Shown: positions 8,157 through 16,832, counted from the stretch's first letter. The stretch is 64,000 bases of DNA from Streptomyces sp. NBC_01571 (GCF_026339875.1 NZ_JAPEPZ010000002.1:1-64000), one strand, 5' to 3'. Numbers and translations are program-made. The notes: generated by a model not told the origin, from the letters alone.

Positions 8157-10383
8157 TGAGGACGGCGCGGACGCCGCGGGCGAGGGCGGACGCGCTGGCG
8201 GCGGCATCGCCGATGCCGGTCATGACCACGGCCGGAGCGGGGCCGGCGGCATACGGCATGTGCTGGGCGAGTTCGTAGGCCGCCCGCCCGCCGGGCCCGC
8301 ACCCGCACAGCACCAGCCGCCGGCCCGGCCCCCGGGCCTGGTGCAGTACGGCCTGCGGGGCGCCGGGGGCACCGTCGGCGTGCACGGCCACGATCTTCTC
8401 CGGGCCCCGGTGGCCGCGGACGAACAGGTCGTAACCGCCCCTGGGCACACCGGGGACGACGACCAGGCAGATCACGTCCGCGTGGGGGTGTCCGGGCCGC
8501 AGCACGCTCAGCGCGGGACGCGGCGGGGGCGGGGCGGGGCGGGCCATGCGCGGGACCGCGGCCCGGGCCAGCACGTCCAGCAGCTGCCCGGCGGTGGCCG
8601 CGGCATCCCGGTGTCCGGGCAGCGCGCCCAGCAGACGCACGCACTGGGCGTGCAGGGCGGCGGCGTCCTCGTCGGCCAGGCGCGCCCGGTCATAGACGGC
8701 AGTGAGGGCCAGACCGCCCCCGGTGTCGTGGCGGGCGGTGAGGGTCAGGGGCCGGCCGGTGGCGCCGGCCGCGGTGCGCGGGCTCTGCACGTCGATGCCC
8801 TGGGCGGCGAGTTCACCGCGCAGCGCCTGCGGCAGCAGGAGCGGGCCCTCGAACCGCACCAGGGTGTCGGCGCAGGGGTCGGTGAACGTGTCGGCGAACA
8901 GACCCGACCCCGCCCCCGACCCCGACACCGACGCAGACACGGACCCGGACACGGCTGGGGGCGGGGAGGGTGGTCTGCCGCTCCACGCGCGGATCGACTC
9001 GGCGCCGGCCCACGGATAGGCGGCCAGGTCCAGGAGTGTGTCGCGGACCTGGTGCAGCAGGTTGGTGAGGGGTTCGTCGGGGTCGACGGTCACGGTCATC
9101 GGCAGCGGCCCGTCCAGCGGGCCGGGGATGCCCGCGGCGCCCGGCAGGGCGATGTCCCGGCCGGACAGCTGCACCCCGAAACTCACCGGCAGCGGACCTT
9201 GCGCGTCCGCCGCCCGGTACAGCAGCAGCGCCCACACCAGGTGCAGGGCGCTGCTCTCCGCCACGCCGCGCAGGGCCGCCCAGGAACGCAGCCGGAAGGT
9301 CTGGGCCGCCCGCAGCCGGGTGTGCAGGAGTCCGGGCCCGTGCTGCCCGGTTTCCCCGCCCGCCCGGCCCGGACGGGTCGCGGCGTGCCGCGGCGGCGCG
9401 GCCCGCGCCCACAACTGCCGTGCGGCGTCGGTGTTCTGGCCGGCCAGCCAGCGGGCGTGATCACGCAGGTCGGGGCGGCGTTCCCCGCCGGGCAGCACAC
9501 CGCCCGCGGCGTAGGCGCGGTAGAACTCCCGCAGCAGCAGGTGCACGCCCCGCTCGTCCAGCAGCGCCGGGTGGTAGGTCAGCAGCACCCGCGGGGGCGG
9601 GGCCGGCACCGCGGCCGAGGACGCCCCCCGCAGCAGGGCCAGGCGCAGCAGGCCGGGCCGGTGCAGTGCAAAACCCCGCGCCCGGTCGCGCCGCAGAAGC
9701 CGCGCCCAGGTGACGGCGGTACGGGAGTGGACGGCGATGTCGGCATCGGCGCGGGCGTGCAGCACCAGACGCGGTGAGGCGACCCAGTCGAAACAGGCCC
9801 GCAGCACCGACTCCCGGTCCACGACCGACTGCCACGCCGCGGCGAACCGGGCCACGTCCAGCGGCCCGGACCAGTCCCAGTACAACTGCTCCAGCTGACC
9901 GTCCCCGCCACCCGCGCCGCCCGTACCGTCCCCGCCGCCGGTGCTGTCCCAACCGTCCGTACCGCCGGTGCTGTCCGTGCCGTTGGCGGGGCCGGTGTGA
10001 TCAATGTGGTCGGTGTGGTCGGTGGCGCCGGCGGGGGCGAGGGCCGCGATCAGCAGGGTCTGCTGGTGTCCGGTGACCGGGAGGACCTCACCGCCCGGCG
10101 GGGGCGGGGCCAGCACGTCGGCCAGCAGTTCCGCGGGCAGCGGGACGGGGCCCGGCGCGCCGGCGGGCGGGGTCAGGCGCAGGGTGTGACGGCCGGGCCG
10201 GTGACTGTCCAGCGCGACGTCGAAGGCACGGTGGCGCTGCGCGAGGCGGGCGGCGACGCTCTCCGCGTCGGCCGGGCCCAGCGGGCCGCACAGTTCCAGC
10301 ACGAGCGGGCCCCCCGGCGGGGGCGTACCCGGCTCGTGGACCACGGCAAGAACGGCGCCCCGCGGCGCGTACCGGCTGCTCAT
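8116..10383 (-). CDS. Condensation-domain plus thioesterase-like protein, catalytic residues replaced
   Basis: A 755-residue protein; ATG with GGGAGGG directly upstream. Residues 1-95 are an unassigned N-terminus. About 105-610 align with an NRPS condensation domain: LPVTGHQQTLLIAAL, LEQLYWDWSGPLDVARFAAAW, RESVLRACFDW, then LHLVWALLLYRAADAQGPLPVSFGVQLSGRD. The HHxxxDG site reads HPALLDE, so the second (catalytic) His is Pro and Gly is Glu. The last 130 residues resemble a truncated type II thioesterase, but GxSxG reads GCGPG (LVLCGCGPGGRAAYELAQ), losing the serine. An Asp/Gly/Thr repeat (about 140-165) interrupts the domain start. Neither half should work by the known chemistry; a binding, partner-recruiting or decaying role is possible. 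It is last in the aromatase-dehydrogenase-PPTase group, after a 339-base gap. Confidence 0.72.
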   Translation of the reverse strand: MSSRYAPRGAVLAVVHEPGTPPPGGPLVLELCGPLGPADAESVAARLAQRHRAFDVALDSHRPGRHTLRLTPPAGAPGPVPLPAELLADVLAPPPPGGEVLPVTGHQQTLLIAALAPAGATDHTDHIDHTGPANGTDSTGGTDGWDSTGGGDGTGGAGGGDGQLEQLYWDWSGPLDVARFAAAWQSVVDRESVLRACFDWVASPRLVLHARADADIAVHSRTAVTWARLLRRDRARGFALHRPGLLRLALLRGASSAAVPAPPPRVLLTYHPALLDERGVHLLLREFYRAYAAGGVLPGGERRPDLRDHARWLAGQNTDAARQLWARAAPPRHAATRPGRAGGETGQHGPGLLHTRLRAAQTFRLRSWAALRGVAESSALHLVWALLLYRAADAQGPLPVSFGVQLSGRDIALPGAAGIPGPLDGPLPMTVTVDPDEPLTNLLHQVRDTLLDLAAYPWAGAESIRAWSGRPPSPPPAVSGSVSASVSGSGAGSGLFADTFTDPCADTLVRFEGPLLLPQALRGELAAQGIDVQSPRTAAGATGRPLTLTARHDTGGGLALTAVYDRARLADEDAAALHAQCVRLLGALPGHRDAAATAGQLLDVLARAAVPRMARPAPPPPRPALSVLRPGHPHADVICLVVVPGVPRGGYDLFVRGHRGPEKIVAVHADGAPGAPQAVLHQARGPGRRLVLCGCGPGGRAAYELAQHMPYAAGPAPAVVMTGIGDAAASASALARGVRAVLTPPPEPRPLNPAP

Positions 10384-10722
10384 CCGCCCTCCCGCGAACC
10401 AGGGACCACACCCGCGGCACACCAGCGGACCGGCCCCCCGCTCCCCCTACCGCACCCACCGCACCGGCCAGACCGGCCGGACCGGCCCCGCGCAGCCAAC
10501 ACACCCGGCACACCCGGCAGTACCGGCTGGGCGGGCAGTAACGGCTGGGCGGGCCGAAGGGATCGTGGGGACAGGCGGGATCGTGGTGCCCGGCCGGTAT
10601 CCGGCCGGGCGGCGGCGAAAGCTGCCGCCCGGCCTGCCGCCGGCGGCACGGGGCCGCGCGGGGGCGGGCGGGGCGGTGTGCGGTGGGGTGGCTGCACGGT
10701 GGTTCACGACGCCCGCCTCTCG
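10384..10722. other. Intergenic, imperfect repeats only
   Basis: About 340 bases between the PPTase stop and the condensation-like start. It holds imperfect gaccggccgg- and cggcacacccgg-type repeats around 10470-10560. No gene. A promoter for the downstream gene may lie here but no clear -35/-10 pair was seen. Confidence 0.4.
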
Positions 10723-11826
10723 TCATGTCGGCTGTGCGCCGGAGCTGCCCGGCAGCGGCCAGCCTAGCGTCGCCGCAGGTGGGAGGCCTGTTTCCTCGAG
10801 CGGGTGTGGAGCGGGCCGCGAAGGGGTCTCGACCGGGAACAGCGGATGGTGGGCGGCACTGACCAGATAGCGGCCGTGGACGAGGTGGGTGGCGAGAATC
10901 CACCGCGGCGCGCCGGCCGGTTCGTCGGCCAGGACCGTACGGCCCTGCTCGTCGCGGCTGAAGCCGAACGCGGCGAAACGGCGCCGCATGCCGTGCCCGA
11001 GTGCCTTGGTGTAGGCCTCCTTGAGCGTCCACAGGTGCAGCAGCCGCGCCGTGCGGTCGTCCTCGGGCAGCGCGGCGAGTTCGGCGGCCTCGGCGGGGGT
11101 GCACACGTAGGGGTGCAGCAGCTCGAAGGACGGCCGGCGGGTGACGGGCTCGGCGTCCACCCCGATCGGCCCGGTGCGGCTGACGGCGACCACGATCAGC
11201 TCGTCGGTGTGGGCCAGGCTCACCTCGGTGCCGGCCAGGCCGCGCAGATGGGGGCGGCCGCCGGGCCGGTAGGCCAGGTCGAGGGCGTCCGCGGGCAGTT
11301 GCAGGGCGGCGGCCGCGGTGTGTTTGAGGACCATCCGCGAGGCGGCGAAACGCAGCCGGCCGGCCGGCGCGGCCGTCTGCCGGTAGCGCGGCCAGTCACG
11401 GCCGAGCAGGCCCCGCAGTCCCGGATCCAGCAGCGCGGCCGCCAGCCACTGCCCCCAGGTGGTGTGCACCAGGACGTGACCGCGGCCGGTGAGCTGGTCA
11501 TGGACCTCCTCCCAGGGACCCTCGGGACCCGCCACGTGCAGCGGCGGCCCGAGCAGCCCCCCGCTGCTCCCCCGCCCCTGCCCGCCCCCCGGACCCACCC
11601 GGCCCACCCGGCCCACCAGATCCGCCGGTTCCGCCAGTTCCGCCGGTTCCGGCAGACCCGGGCCGCCCGTACCCGGCCCGCCCGTGCCCGGCCCGTCCGG
11701 GGCGGGGACGTCCGGGGCGGGGACGTCCGGGGCGGGGACGTCCGGGTGGGAGGGGTGCGGGCGGGACGACGGGCGGGGGCGGGCGGGGCCGGTGCTGCCC
11801 GGGGCGGCCGGGCCGTGTCCGTTCAC
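10723..11826 (-). CDS. 4'-phosphopantetheinyl transferase (Sfp/AcpT type)
   Basis: This enzyme moves the phosphopantetheine arm from CoA to the serine of carrier proteins, converting apo-ACP to holo-ACP. The Mg-binding IGVDAEP (Asp and Glu near residue 224) and WTLKEAYTKALG (near 267) are intact, as is RLRFAASRMVLKHTAAAALQ. The 367-residue length exceeds the usual 220-260 because of about 95 N-terminal low-complexity residues (PDVPAPDVPAPDVPAP then Gly/Thr repeats) encoded by a 15-bp minisatellite at 11699-11750. The GTG start overlaps the previous stop in GTGA, so translation is coupled to the dehydrogenase-like gene. An internal start could skip the repeat. Likely clients are the tandem ACPs at 1.2-2.0 kb. 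Confidence 0.88.
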   Translation of the reverse strand: MNGHGPAAPGSTGPARPRPSSRPHPSHPDVPAPDVPAPDVPAPDGPGTGGPGTGGPGLPEPAELAEPADLVGRVGRVGPGGGQGRGSSGGLLGPPLHVAGPEGPWEEVHDQLTGRGHVLVHTTWGQWLAAALLDPGLRGLLGRDWPRYRQTAAPAGRLRFAASRMVLKHTAAAALQLPADALDLAYRPGGRPHLRGLAGTEVSLAHTDELIVVAVSRTGPIGVDAEPVTRRPSFELLHPYVCTPAEAAELAALPEDDRTARLLHLWTLKEAYTKALGHGMRRRFAAFGFSRDEQGRTVLADEPAGAPRWILATHLVHGRYLVSAAHHPLFPVETPSRPAPHPLEETGLPPAATLGWPLPGSSGAQPT

Positions 11827-13457
11827 CACAGCAGCCGGGTCGCGTAGATGTCGCAGTCCACGCCGTGCCGGACCCGGTCGGCGAGTTCCGCCCAGACCTG
11901 TTCGCGCGGGTCGGCGGCCGGGCCGGGCAGCGGCACCCCGAGCCGTTCGGTGATGCCCGACAGTGCCAGCAGCGCCCAGTGCGGGCCGCCCAGGAACAGA
12001 CCGCGCCCGTCGTCGGCCGCCTCCTGGACCCCGAGCACGGCCGCGGCCAGCCACAGCAGCGCCTGACGGTCCGCCAGCGCCCGTACGGCCGGACCGTCAG
12101 GACCGTCCTGGCCCGCCGCGCGGCACGGACGGCGCAGCGCGCGCTGCTCGCTCAGCAGCCGCCGGGCCGCACCGGCCAGCGCGGCACGGTCCGGATCACC
12201 GCCGCCCGCACGGGCGGCAGCACGCAGCAGCCCCGACAGCACCACACCGTCCCCGCCCTGCCCGCCCCCGCCCTGTTTGTCCCCGCCCCGCCCGTCCCTG
12301 TCCTGCCCGTCCCTGTCCCGCTCCTGCCGGTCCTGCCGGTTCGCGGCGGTGACGGCGGGGTCGGAGCCGGGGTGGGGGTCGGAGGCGGAGCCGGGGTGGG
12401 GGTCGGCGAGCCGGAACAGGGCCGGGAGGGCGGTGGGGTGCGGGGGGCGGGGGCTTTCGGCCAGCGCCGGCAGAGCCCGTACCAGGTGGGTCTGCCAGGA
12501 CCCGGCGGCTGCCGCGTCCACGCCGGCCGCCGGGAGGTCACCGGCCAGTTTCGCCAGCATGCGGCCCTCAGGACCGGCGGGCCCGTGGCCGCACTCGGTC
12601 AGCACCAGTTCGAGCTGGGCCAGTACGTCCGCCACTACCGTCGGCACCACGTAGCCGGCCACCGCGGGCAGCAGCGCACCGGACGCGGGACGCATCGGGC
12701 GGCGCAGCGCCACGCTGGTCAGGCTCTCGCAGGCCAGCAGGTCGGCGAAGACGGTGGCGAGCACCGGCCGCCACTGCCGCAGGGCCGGCTCGCTGTGGCA
12801 GCGGCCGGCCACGATCCGCGCGGCCTGGCGCAGCACGGTACCGGTGGCGGCCAGCAGCGCGGCCGGCCCCAGCAGGGCGGCGGGCACCGGGCACGCCCGC
12901 ACGGCCGATGCGCAGGCCTGTCCCAGGGCAACGTCCCGGCGCAGGACCGGCCGCAGGGCACGGACCAGCTGGTCGGCGGCCCGTATCCGGCCAAGGCCCG
13001 CCGCCGCCAGGAGCCCGGCCCGGTCCTCCCCCGCACCACCCGCACCACCCGCACCACCCGCACCACCCGCACCACCCGCACTGCCGGCGGTGCTGCCGGT
13101 GGTGCTGCCGGTGGTGCTGCCGGTGGTGCGGGTGGTGCTGCTGCCGGTGGTGGTGCTGCCGGTGGTGGTGCTGCCGGTGATACGGGTGGTGGTGAGGGCG
13201 GGCAGGCCGTAGGGGTTGGCGGCATCCCGGGGGTCGCCGAGCAGGGCGTCCAGGCGCAGTGCGGCGAGTGCCACCTCCAGGGGCGGGGGCAGTGCGGCAT
13301 AGCGGTGCGCGACGCCCCGGCGGGGCCCGGGTATCACCGCACCACTGCCACTGCCACTGCCACTGCCACTGCCGCTGCCTTGGCCTTGGCCGTGGCCGGG
13401 CCGGGCGGGCGGGAGGCCGGCGGGGACGGTGCGGGGGGCGGGACGGGTGACGGCCAT
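11823..13457 (-). CDS. Acyl-CoA dehydrogenase-like protein without the middle flavin domain
   Basis: A 544-residue protein. ATG was chosen because AGGAGG lies 6 bases upstream. The N-terminal part (LRLDALLGDPRDAANPYGLP, then DQLVRALRPVLRRDVALGQA) and the C-terminal helical part (RCHSEPALRQWRPVLATVFA, VPTVVADVLAQLELVL, MLAKLAGDLPAAGVD) resemble large acyl-CoA dehydrogenase-like proteins of secondary metabolism. From memory of that family, about 170 residues of beta-barrel and FAD/acyl-contact sequence should lie between RRDVALG and the RCHSEP segment; here only some 45 remain. Gly/Ser/Thr inserts from 6-, 9- and 12-bp repeats (13020-13190, 13340-13378) pad the N-terminal half. It probably does not bind FAD normally. 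It sits 22 bases after the aromatase and is coupled to the PPTase. Confidence 0.6.
   Translation of the reverse strand: MAVTRPAPRTVPAGLPPARPGHGQGQGSGSGSGSGSGSGAVIPGPRRGVAHRYAALPPPLEVALAALRLDALLGDPRDAANPYGLPALTTTRITGSTTTGSTTTGSSTTRTTGSTTGSTTGSTAGSAGGAGGAGGAGGAGGAGEDRAGLLAAAGLGRIRAADQLVRALRPVLRRDVALGQACASAVRACPVPAALLGPAALLAATGTVLRQAARIVAGRCHSEPALRQWRPVLATVFADLLACESLTSVALRRPMRPASGALLPAVAGYVVPTVVADVLAQLELVLTECGHGPAGPEGRMLAKLAGDLPAAGVDAAAAGSWQTHLVRALPALAESPRPPHPTALPALFRLADPHPGSASDPHPGSDPAVTAANRQDRQERDRDGQDRDGRGGDKQGGGGQGGDGVVLSGLLRAAARAGGGDPDRAALAGAARRLLSEQRALRRPCRAAGQDGPDGPAVRALADRQALLWLAAAVLGVQEAADDGRGLFLGGPHWALLALSGITERLGVPLPGPAADPREQVWAELADRVRHGVDCDIYATRLLW
13028..13190. repeat. 9-bp and 12-bp minisatellites inside a gene
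   Basis: The 9-bp unit caccacccg is repeated about six times (13035-13080), then ctgccggtggtg-type 12-bp units (13081-13190). Both are multiples of 3, so they lengthen the dehydrogenase-like protein by Gly/Ala and Gly/Ser/Thr blocks without breaking the frame. The same 9-bp unit recurs in the P450 gene at 20.94-20.98 kb. Confidence 0.9.
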
Positions 13458-13479
13458 GGGCGGCCTCCTGTTCATCTGT

Positions 13480-14457
13480 TCATCGCAGACGGCGGACGGT
13501 GCTCTCCGCATGCCACTTGGCCAGGCCCAGTGCCTGTCTGTCGGCCCGGGACAGCCAGCCGTGCACGTACCGGCGGGCCTCCAGGAGGCTGGTGTTCTCG
13601 CCGAGTTCCCGGGCGACGGCGTCCTGCCGGAGCATCGCCCGGTGGGCGGCGACGACCGTCACCCCGGAGGCGTCCGGCAGCAGGGACCACTCGCCGCTGT
13701 GGGCGGCGAGCAGGCGGGGCGTGAGGGTCTCCTTGTAGACGATGCGACCGGCGTGCGGGAAACACAGCCGTACCGCCCGGGTGGTGACGGTCCCTGCGTC
13801 CTCGGCGGCGCAGGTGTCCACCTGCACCACCTGGACGCCCGGCGCGTCCTCGCGCACGCGGGTCCCCTCGACGTGCGGCAGCCGTTCCTGCCAGTCCCCG
13901 ATCCGGTAGAGGAAGTCGTAGACCAGCTCGGCGGGGCCCTCGACACGGATCCGGTCCTCGAAGGACAGCAGCAGCTCGTCGAGTTCCTCCCACCGTTCGG
14001 CCGCCCCGCGGACCTCGCCGAGCCGGCGCCGTACGCCGGCGGCCGCGTCACCGCGCAGGCGGCTGTCGCCCGCGGCGAGCAGCACGGGCAGCACCCGTTC
14101 CTGACGCAGGCTCAGCACGCACCGGGTCTCACCCGCCGGGCGCACCGTCCACACCCCCGAGGTCACCATGCCCGGGCGGGCCTGGTCCTCCTCCTCGAAG
14201 ACGACACTGCGGTCCTGCGGCCGCAGGACCCGCCGGGTGTGCCGGGAGCGGACGTGGCCGCCCGGGGCACCCGCCTCGTCGGCCACCTCCCACACCAGCA
14301 GCCGTTCCCGCACGCCGTCGAAGTCCAGCCGCTCGACGTGCACATGAGAGGGCAGGAACACCGGCCAGCGCACGGCATCGGCCAGCAGGCCGTAGACCAC
14401 ACCGGCCGGAGCGGCCACCTCCACGGCGTCCTCGCCGGCGTGCACGCGCGACGACAT
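13480..14457 (-). CDS. Two-domain polyketide aromatase/cyclase
   Basis: A 325-residue protein of two START/Bet v1-like (SRPBCC) halves, the layout of di-domain aromatase/cyclases that close the first rings of reduced type II polyketides. Half 1 (about 8-150) begins VEVAAPAGVVYGLLADAVRW and half 2 (about 165-310) begins IRVEGPAELVYDFLYRIGDW; both have the PAxVVY/LVYDFL helix entry and the later TRRVLRPQD or VVQVDTCAAEDAGTVTTRAV strands. The second half ends RYVHGWLSRADRQALGLAKW as in this family. ATG with GGAGGAGGGG upstream. It starts the operon aromatase, dehydrogenase-like, PPTase. It implies an aromatic polyketide, so ketosynthase alpha/beta genes would be expected outside the window. Confidence 0.88.
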   Translation of the reverse strand: MSSRVHAGEDAVEVAAPAGVVYGLLADAVRWPVFLPSHVHVERLDFDGVRERLLVWEVADEAGAPGGHVRSRHTRRVLRPQDRSVVFEEEDQARPGMVTSGVWTVRPAGETRCVLSLRQERVLPVLLAAGDSRLRGDAAAGVRRRLGEVRGAAERWEELDELLLSFEDRIRVEGPAELVYDFLYRIGDWQERLPHVEGTRVREDAPGVQVVQVDTCAAEDAGTVTTRAVRLCFPHAGRIVYKETLTPRLLAAHSGEWSLLPDASGVTVVAAHRAMLRQDAVARELGENTSLLEARRYVHGWLSRADRQALGLAKWHAESTVRRLR

Positions 14458-15173
14458 GCCTGCCCCTCCTCCTGCGGATACCCCCACCCTGCCCCACCCC
14501 ACTCGAGCCCGCCTCGCGCCCGCACCGACCCCCCGCACCCCGCCACCCCGGCCGGCACCCCGAACCCCGAACCCCGAACCCCGAACAACCACCGACCCCG
14601 CCAACCCCGCCGGCCCCGCCAACCCCGCCGGCCCGAACAACCCGGCCGACCCGCACGGCATGCACCGGCATGCACCGGCATGCACGGCACGGGACACGAC
14701 AGGTACTGGCTCGGCACTGGCGGGGAGCGGCTTCGCGCGGCCCGGCCCAGGCTTCGCACGGCACCGCCGGTATCGCACGGCCGACGCGGCACGGCATGTC
14801 CAGGCCCCCGAGCGGGCGGCCCGCGCCACGCCAAGCCCTACCGCGCCCCCGGCCGAGCCCCGGCCAGATGCCCGTACCCCGGGGGCCCGCGCCAGGGACC
14901 GGACCGCCCGGACTTCCCGGCACGGCCTGGCGGTCCAGTCGGTCCAGTCGGTCCGGACGGTCCAGTCGGTCCGGGCGGTCCGGGCTGTGCCTCTCGGCAC
15001 CGGGGCCCGCCCGGGGAGGAACAAGAGCCCCGGGCCGGGGAGTTGGGGGCCGCTGCCAGGGGATCGGGGCCGGTGACCAGGGGGTTGAGACGGAGCCCGG
15101 GGGGCGGGACGGTGCTGGGCCGGGGCGGGACGGTGCTGGGCCGGTGCTGGGCCGGGGTGGGGGTGGGGGTGGG
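14458..15173. repeat. Gene-free stretch with many short tandem repeats
   Basis: About 715 bases between the SARP 3 stop and the aromatase start, where the aromatase promoter must lie. Seen: ccccgaa x4 (about 14560-14590), catgcaccgg x3 (14660-14690), cggtccagt-type 9-mers (14925-14990) and ggcgggacggtgctgggcc repeats (15110-15160). No gene or clear promoter was recognised. Confidence 0.6.
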
Positions 15174-16040
15174 TCAGCCGACCGGGGCGGCGAGCCGTCC
15201 GCTCCCGGCGGGGCCCGTACCGGGACCGGCGGACCCGGATCCGGCCGTGGCGGTTGCGGCGGGTGAGCCGTCCGGCCGGGCCATCAGGATGGAACGCTGC
15301 AGCTTGCCCAGGGCCGCCGACGGCTCCAGGCCCAGACCGCGTACCAGGGTGGCCCGCAGCCGCTGGTAGGCGTCCAGGGCCTCGCCCCGCCGCCCGGAGC
15401 GGTACAGGGCCAGCATGTACTGCCCGCACAGGCTCTCGTGGGTGGGATACCGGCTGACCAGCACGGTCAGCTCGGCGAGCAGTTCACGGTGGCGGCCCAG
15501 GCGCAGATCGGCCTCGATGCGCTGGTCCAGCGCGCACAGCCGGCTCTCCTCCAGCCGTTTGACCTGGGTGGCCAGGTGCGGGCCGGCCTGCACGTCGGCC
15601 AGCGGCGGCCCGCTCCACAGCGCGAGCGCGGCCCGCAGGTGCCGGGCCGCCTCGGGGAAGTCCGCCCCGTCCATCGCCCGGTAGCCCAGCCCGGCCAGCC
15701 GCTCGAACTCCCGCACGTCACTGCTGCCCTCACCGCTCTTGAGGAGATAACCGCCCGGCACGGTCAGCAGCACGTCCTTGGCCGTACGGTGCCCGCCCGG
15801 ATCCCTCTCCAGCGCCGCGGTGATCAGCTCACGCAGCTGCAGGATGTACGTCTGCAGGGTGGGCCGTGCACTGCGCGGCGGCTGCGCGCCCCACAGTTCC
15901 TCGCTCAGCATGCCCACCGGCACCATCTGGTCGGCATGCAGCACCAGCAGCGCCAGCACCTGCCGCGGCTTGGGAGCGGTCGGGGTGATCGAGATGCCCT
16001 TCTCCCGCACATCAAGTGTGCCGAGTATGTCGGTGTCCAC
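15174..16040 (-). CDS. SARP-family pathway activator 3
   Basis: A 288-residue SARP very close to SARP 1: winged helix at about 1-98 (DILGTLDVREKGISITPTAP, KPRQVLALLVLHADQMVPVG) and activator domain at about 105-255 (EESRLCALDQRIEADLRLGR, LVSRYPTHESLCGQYMLALY, LVRGLGLEPSAALGKLQ). The GTG start shares the exact GGGGAGACGGC leader of SARP 1. The C-terminus (after about 255) is a Gly/Ala/Ser/Thr tail. Its promoter is some 434 bases upstream, an unusually long leader compared with about 32 bases for SARP 1. Two close SARPs under the same operators could be redundant or act on different promoters. Confidence 0.93.
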   Translation of the reverse strand: MDTDILGTLDVREKGISITPTAPKPRQVLALLVLHADQMVPVGMLSEELWGAQPPRSARPTLQTYILQLRELITAALERDPGGHRTAKDVLLTVPGGYLLKSGEGSSDVREFERLAGLGYRAMDGADFPEAARHLRAALALWSGPPLADVQAGPHLATQVKRLEESRLCALDQRIEADLRLGRHRELLAELTVLVSRYPTHESLCGQYMLALYRSGRRGEALDAYQRLRATLVRGLGLEPSAALGKLQRSILMARPDGSPAATATAGSGSAGPGTGPAGSGRLAAPVG

Positions 16041-16480
16041 GCCGTCTCCCCTGTCCGTTCGCTGCCATCTGCCAGAGCCCGCGGCCACGCACCGGCCACC
16101 ACCGCCCCGCCGCCCGCCGCAGAGCCGGCCGGCCCGGTCCCGGGCCCCGTACCGGCCCACCGGCCCACCAACCCGCGGACCGGTAGGACCCGTGAGCCCG
16201 TCCGGCCGGCCGCCGGCCCGCCGGCCGCTCTGCGGCTCGTCACCGGCCGGCCGGCCTTCAGACCCGCCGGCGTCAGATCCTCAGATCATCCGCCCAGCCG
16301 GTCCGCCGGCCTCCAGGTCCGCCGGGCTCCAGGTCCGCCGTCTTCAGGTGTGCCGTCTTCAGGTGTGCCGTCTTCAGGTGTGCCGGCCGAGGGTTCTGCC
16401 GGTCCGTCAGCAGGCCCCGTTCTGCCGGGACTTGCCGGGCCGCGGACTGACCGCCGCCCCCGTGCTTCCCGGCACACCCG
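16041..16480 (-). repeat. Long leader of SARP 3 with 15-bp repeats
   Basis: About 434 transcribed but non-coding bases separate the SARP 3 promoter from its start. From about 16298 to 16385 imperfect 15-bp units run in tandem; the last three are exact copies of ccgtcttcaggtgtg (16338-16382). No leader peptide with a convincing ribosome site was seen. Confidence 0.65.
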
Positions 16481-16537
16481 AGTAAAAAACAGCATGGACG
16501 GTATGTCAATCTCAAACCGGTCGTCGTGTTTTCTCTC
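16481..16537 (-). promoter_or_regulatory. SARP 3 promoter with overlapping ARE-like operators
   Basis: Minus strand: TTGACA (16504-16509), 17 bases, TTTACT (16481-16486). ARE-like boxes overlap it: AAAACACGACGACCGGTTTG upstream of the -35 and ACATACCGTCCATGCTGTTT across the spacer. Aligned with the SARP 1 promoter without gaps, the two share AAAACA, ACGACCGGT, ATTGACA, ACCG and GCTGTTTT at identical spacing. Confidence 0.8.
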
Positions 16538-16832
16538 CGCCGGCACTCGAGACCCCCTCCAGGGAACGCGACTTTTGCCGCACAACGCCCCGGCCAGGCG
16601 GAACACCGGCCCTGCGGGCCCGCTCCCCGCACGACTTGACCTCTCCATTGCCGGACCATGCGGTCTGTTTACCCGGAGGCGGGTGCGGTCCCCCGCACGG
16701 AACGAGCCGGATCCCCGCCCCGACGGGCAGAACCGGTCCGCCGCCCGCAGGCGGACTCGGCCTGCCGCCGCAGACGGAACCGGCCTGCGCCCGGGGGCGG
16801 GACCGGAGATCCGCCGCCGGGGGGCGGGGCCG

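Noticed and set aside
10723..11826. PPTase as another degenerate enzyme of the cluster
   Set aside because: GVDAE and WTLKEAYTKA motifs are both intact; only the N-terminus is padded by repeats.
13028..13190. 9- and 12-bp repeats as a replication-origin iteron array
   Set aside because: They lie in a coding frame as multiples of 3, with no AT-rich region or Rep gene nearby.
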